Source of the DNA: JAVMKJ01 sp031732875
GTDB taxonomy: Bacteria > Pseudomonadota > Gammaproteobacteria > Competibacterales > Competibacteraceae
Direction: 5' to 3'
DNA length: 7,052 nt
Assembly (NCBI GenBank): GCA_031732875.1
Contig: JAVMKL010000054.1
Coordinates: 1 to 7,052, forward strand
Part shown: positions 5,401 to 7,052 of the stretch, piece by piece
Layout of the letters: each line of letters begins with the position of its first letter
Numbering within the stretch: position 1 is the stretch's first letter
The notes under the pieces: model-generated
What the model saw: only the letters and a program-made list of their open reading frames with translations
Database searches by the model: none
What the model was told of the DNA's origin: nothing
Translations under genes and position numbers: made by a program

Positions 5401-6123
5401 GTGACCCATGATTTGTCGTTCTGGAGCCTGATCGCCAACGCCAGTCTGATCGTGCAACTGATCATGCTGGCGCTGGTGCTGATTTCGCTGGGCTCGTGGT
5501 GGGTGATCGTCAAGAAACATCTGGTGCTGAATTCCGCGAAGCGGGCAACCGAAAAGTTCGAGGACGATTTTTGGTCCGGGATCGATCTGGCCTCGCTGTA
5601 TGCGCGCATCAACCGCCAGAAGGAGGCGGTCTGGGGAATGGAGGCGATCTTTCTGGCGGGGTTTCAGGAATTCCTGCGGTTGCGCGCCCAGCCGACCGTC
5701 GACCCCGAATCGGTGGTCAGTGGCGCGCAGCGGGCGATGCGGGCCGCTGGTTCGCGCGAACTGGACGATTTGGAGATGTATCTGTCGCTGCTGGCGACCA
5801 CCGGTTCCACCAGTCCGTACATCGGTCTGTTCGGCACGGTCTGGGGCATCATGAATGCCTTCCGGGCGTTGGGGCTGGTGCAGCAGGCCACCCTGGCGCA
5901 GGTGGCGCCGGGTATTGCCGAGGCGTTGATCGCGACCGCGATGGGTCTGTTCGCGGCTATCCCGGCGGTGATTTTCTACAACCGCTACGCGCACGAAGTG
6001 GACCGGCTGGCCAACCGTTACGAGACGTTCATGGAGGAGTTCTCCAACATTCTCCAGCGCCAGTCCTACAGCTTGCGCAAGAGCTACGTCGAGGCCGCCC
6101 GCGCCCCGGCCTCCCAAGGATAG
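5401..6123 (+). CDS. tolQ: Tol-Pal system proton-channel subunit TolQ
   Basis: TolQ is the MotA/ExbB-type inner-membrane protein. With TolR it converts the proton gradient into movement of TolA, serving outer-membrane constriction at division and envelope integrity. The 240-residue product has three membrane segments: about 15-37, 136-157 and 170-192. The large cytoplasmic loop between the first two includes FEDDFWSG (53-60). The hallmark blocks SPYIGLFGTVWGIMNAF (138-154) and VAPGIAEALIATAMGLFAAIPAV (168-190) are intact, including threonines in both the second and third segments (Thr146, Thr179) near the proton path. The start is a GTG at 5401 with GAGGGAG eight bases upstream. It gives an N-terminus like E. 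coli TolQ, while upstream in-frame extension is not family-like. The gene heads tolQ-tolR-tolA. The thioesterase gene ybgC, usually just before tolQ, is absent here. Confidence 0.97.
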   Translation: MTHDLSFWSLIANASLIVQLIMLALVLISLGSWWVIVKKHLVLNSAKRATEKFEDDFWSGIDLASLYARINRQKEAVWGMEAIFLAGFQEFLRLRAQPTVDPESVVSGAQRAMRAAGSRELDDLEMYLSLLATTGSTSPYIGLFGTVWGIMNAFRALGLVQQATLAQVAPGIAEALIATAMGLFAAIPAVIFYNRYAHEVDRLANRYETFMEEFSNILQRQSYSLRKSYVEAARAPASQG

Positions 6124-6129
6124 TCGCCC

Positions 6130-6585
6130 ATGGCGCGGCGCAGCTCGCACGGCCGCCTGAAGGCGGAAATCAACATCGTCCCGTACATCGACGTGATGCT
6201 GGTGCTGCTGGTGATCTTCATGGTCACCGCGCCGTTGCTCAACCAGGGCGTCGAGGTGGACCTGCCCAAGGCGCCGGCCGAAGCGCTGGACACCCACCAG
6301 CAGGAAGCTGAGGTGTTGGTGCTGTCGGTGCGGAGGGATGGGGGCTGTCATTTGAACGTCGGCTCGGAACGAGCACAGCCAGTGGATTGCAAGACCCTGG
6401 AGCCGCGACGCGCCGACGCTGGGGAGCGTCTGGGCCGGAAACCGCAACCGCCGGTGCTGGTTCGCGCGGACCGGGAAGTGCGATACGAGCAGGTGATTCA
6501 GGCAATGACCGCCCTCAAGGATGCGGGCGCCGACAAGGTTGGTTTGTCCACGGCGCCTCCGGACGAACCGCCGGTTCGGCGGTAG
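6130..6585 (+). CDS. tolR: Tol-Pal system protein TolR
   Basis: TolR is the ExbD/MotB-like partner of TolQ, with one membrane helix and a periplasmic dimerising domain. The 151-residue product has a basic cytoplasmic start (MARRSSHGRLK). The signature INIVPYIDVMLVLLVIFMVT (14-33) contains Asp21, the membrane carboxylate equivalent to E. coli Asp23 that carries protons. VEVDLPKA (41-48) follows as in relatives. The periplasmic part ends with the conserved VRADREVRYEQVIQAMTALK region (111-130) and a short proline-rich tail. The middle, about 78-106, is rich in Arg, Asp and Pro and carries two cysteines (73 and 87); it is poorly conserved in the family. The ATG lies six bases past the tolQ stop, with AAGGA at 6116-6120. 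The gene is 9 bases from tolA, so one transcript is expected. Confidence 0.96.
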   Translation: MARRSSHGRLKAEINIVPYIDVMLVLLVIFMVTAPLLNQGVEVDLPKAPAEALDTHQQEAEVLVLSVRRDGGCHLNVGSERAQPVDCKTLEPRRADAGERLGRKPQPPVLVRADREVRYEQVIQAMTALKDAGADKVGLSTAPPDEPPVRR

Positions 6586-6594
6586 CCACGACTG

Positions 6595-7052
6595 ATGCAA
6601 CCGGGACGGGGAGGGAAATATCAGGATCTGGTGGCGATGGGTGCCACTGTTGCCGTGCATATCCTGGTCGGCGTGTTTTTGTTGCTCAATTTGAATTTTA
6701 TTGGAGCGCCGCATTCCGAACGGGACGAAGTCGAGGCGATCCCTGCCCGGGTGGTGGACGAGGTCGCGATCCGGGAAGAACAACAAAGGTTGGCTGCGGA
6801 AGAACGACGCCGGCAGCGTGAGGAAACCGAGCGGCTGGCGCGGTTGGCGCAGGAGCGCGAGGCCGAAGAGCGGCGTCAGGCGGAAATCCGTCGCCAAAAG
6901 GAGGAGGAAGCTCGCCGCGAGGCCGCCGAGGAGGCTAAGCGCCAGGCGGCGGCGGAGGCTCGCCGCGAGGCCGCCGAGGAAACCCGGCGTAAAGCCGAAG
7001 AGGCCAAGCGCGAAGCCGCCGAGGAAGCCAGGCGCAGGGCCGCCGAAGAAGC
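6595..7052 (+). CDS. tolA: Cell-envelope integrity protein TolA (3' end off the right edge)
   Basis: TolA spans the periplasm from the TolQR motor to TolB and Pal. The 152 codons present cover domain I and part of domain II. A short cytoplasmic start is followed by one membrane helix (about 15-36). Within the helix, Thr18 and His22 fall at the positions of E. coli Ser18 and His22, which contact TolQ and TolR; this supports the ATG at 6595 over the ATG at 6637. From about residue 58 the chain is a long charged helix of Ala, Glu, Arg and Lys, with motifs such as EARREAAEE and KREAAEEARR, as expected for domain II. The C-terminal domain III is outside the window. No Shine-Dalgarno sequence is seen in the 9 bases after the tolR stop, so coupling to tolR is likely. 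At the DNA level part of domain II repeats with a 48-base period. Confidence 0.95.
   Translation, partial: MQPGRGGKYQDLVAMGATVAVHILVGVFLLLNLNFIGAPHSERDEVEAIPARVVDEVAIREEQQRLAAEERRRQREETERLARLAQEREAEERRQAEIRRQKEEEARREAAEEAKRQAAAEARREAAEETRRKAEEAKREAAEEARRRAAEE
6910..6980 (+). repeat. 48-base-period repeat within tolA domain II
   Basis: A 23-base segment coding for (E)ARREAAEE occurs identically at 6910-6932 and 6958-6980, 48 bases (16 codons) apart. Related but diverged units continue to the right edge. Exact nucleotide identity where synonymous codons are free suggests recent duplication or slippage in the coiled-coil region rather than mere amino-acid bias. Confidence 0.65.

Noticed and set aside
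5317..6897. Minus-strand open frame of 526 codons antisense to tolQ, tolR and tolA
   Set aside because: Long antisense frames are common in GC-rich coding DNA. Its product is rich in His, Gln and Arg and has no recognisable domain, while the plus-strand tol genes are certain.

Overview
The window reads as a core-genome segment of a GC-rich gammaproteobacterium. The evidence is an E. coli-type quinolinate synthase, the gene order yebC-ruvC-ruvA-ruvB followed by tolQ-tolR-tolA as in pseudomonads and relatives, and tolA's long Ala/Glu/Arg-rich helical region. The species cannot be fixed from the sequence alone. No mobile element, CRISPR array, rRNA or tRNA gene was recognised, and base composition looks fairly even apart from short AT-rich control regions.

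Layout: (1) 1-1038, minus strand, nadA, missing only the last few codons beyond the left edge. (2) 1039-1224, a divergent intergenic region with a strong operator-like palindrome next to a third half-site. (3) 1225-1872, plus strand, a small serine alpha/beta hydrolase. (4) 1939-4928, plus strand, yebC-ruvC-ruvA-ruvB. The yebC/ruvC and ruvC/ruvA junctions are tightly coupled. A 70-base gap with an AT-rich tandem repeat precedes ruvB. (5) 4933-5226, minus strand, a small secreted two-EF-hand protein convergent with ruvB. (6) 5227-5400, a divergent control region with a GC-rich dispersed-type repeat and a perfect hairpin just upstream of the tolQ ribosome binding site. (7) 5401-7052, plus strand, tolQ-tolR-tolA, with tolA cut by the right edge.

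RuvA, RuvB and RuvC form the Holliday-junction branch-migration and resolution machine. YebC is a translation factor or regulator often encoded beside ruvC. TolQ, TolR and TolA form the proton-driven inner-membrane part of the Tol-Pal envelope system; tolB and pal would be expected to the right. NadA makes quinolinate for NAD synthesis.

I see no undescribed multi-gene system here. The unusual points are small: the nadA-side operator, the heptamer repeat before ruvB, the hairpin before tolQ, and an oppositely oriented EF-hand gene where ybgC usually stands.
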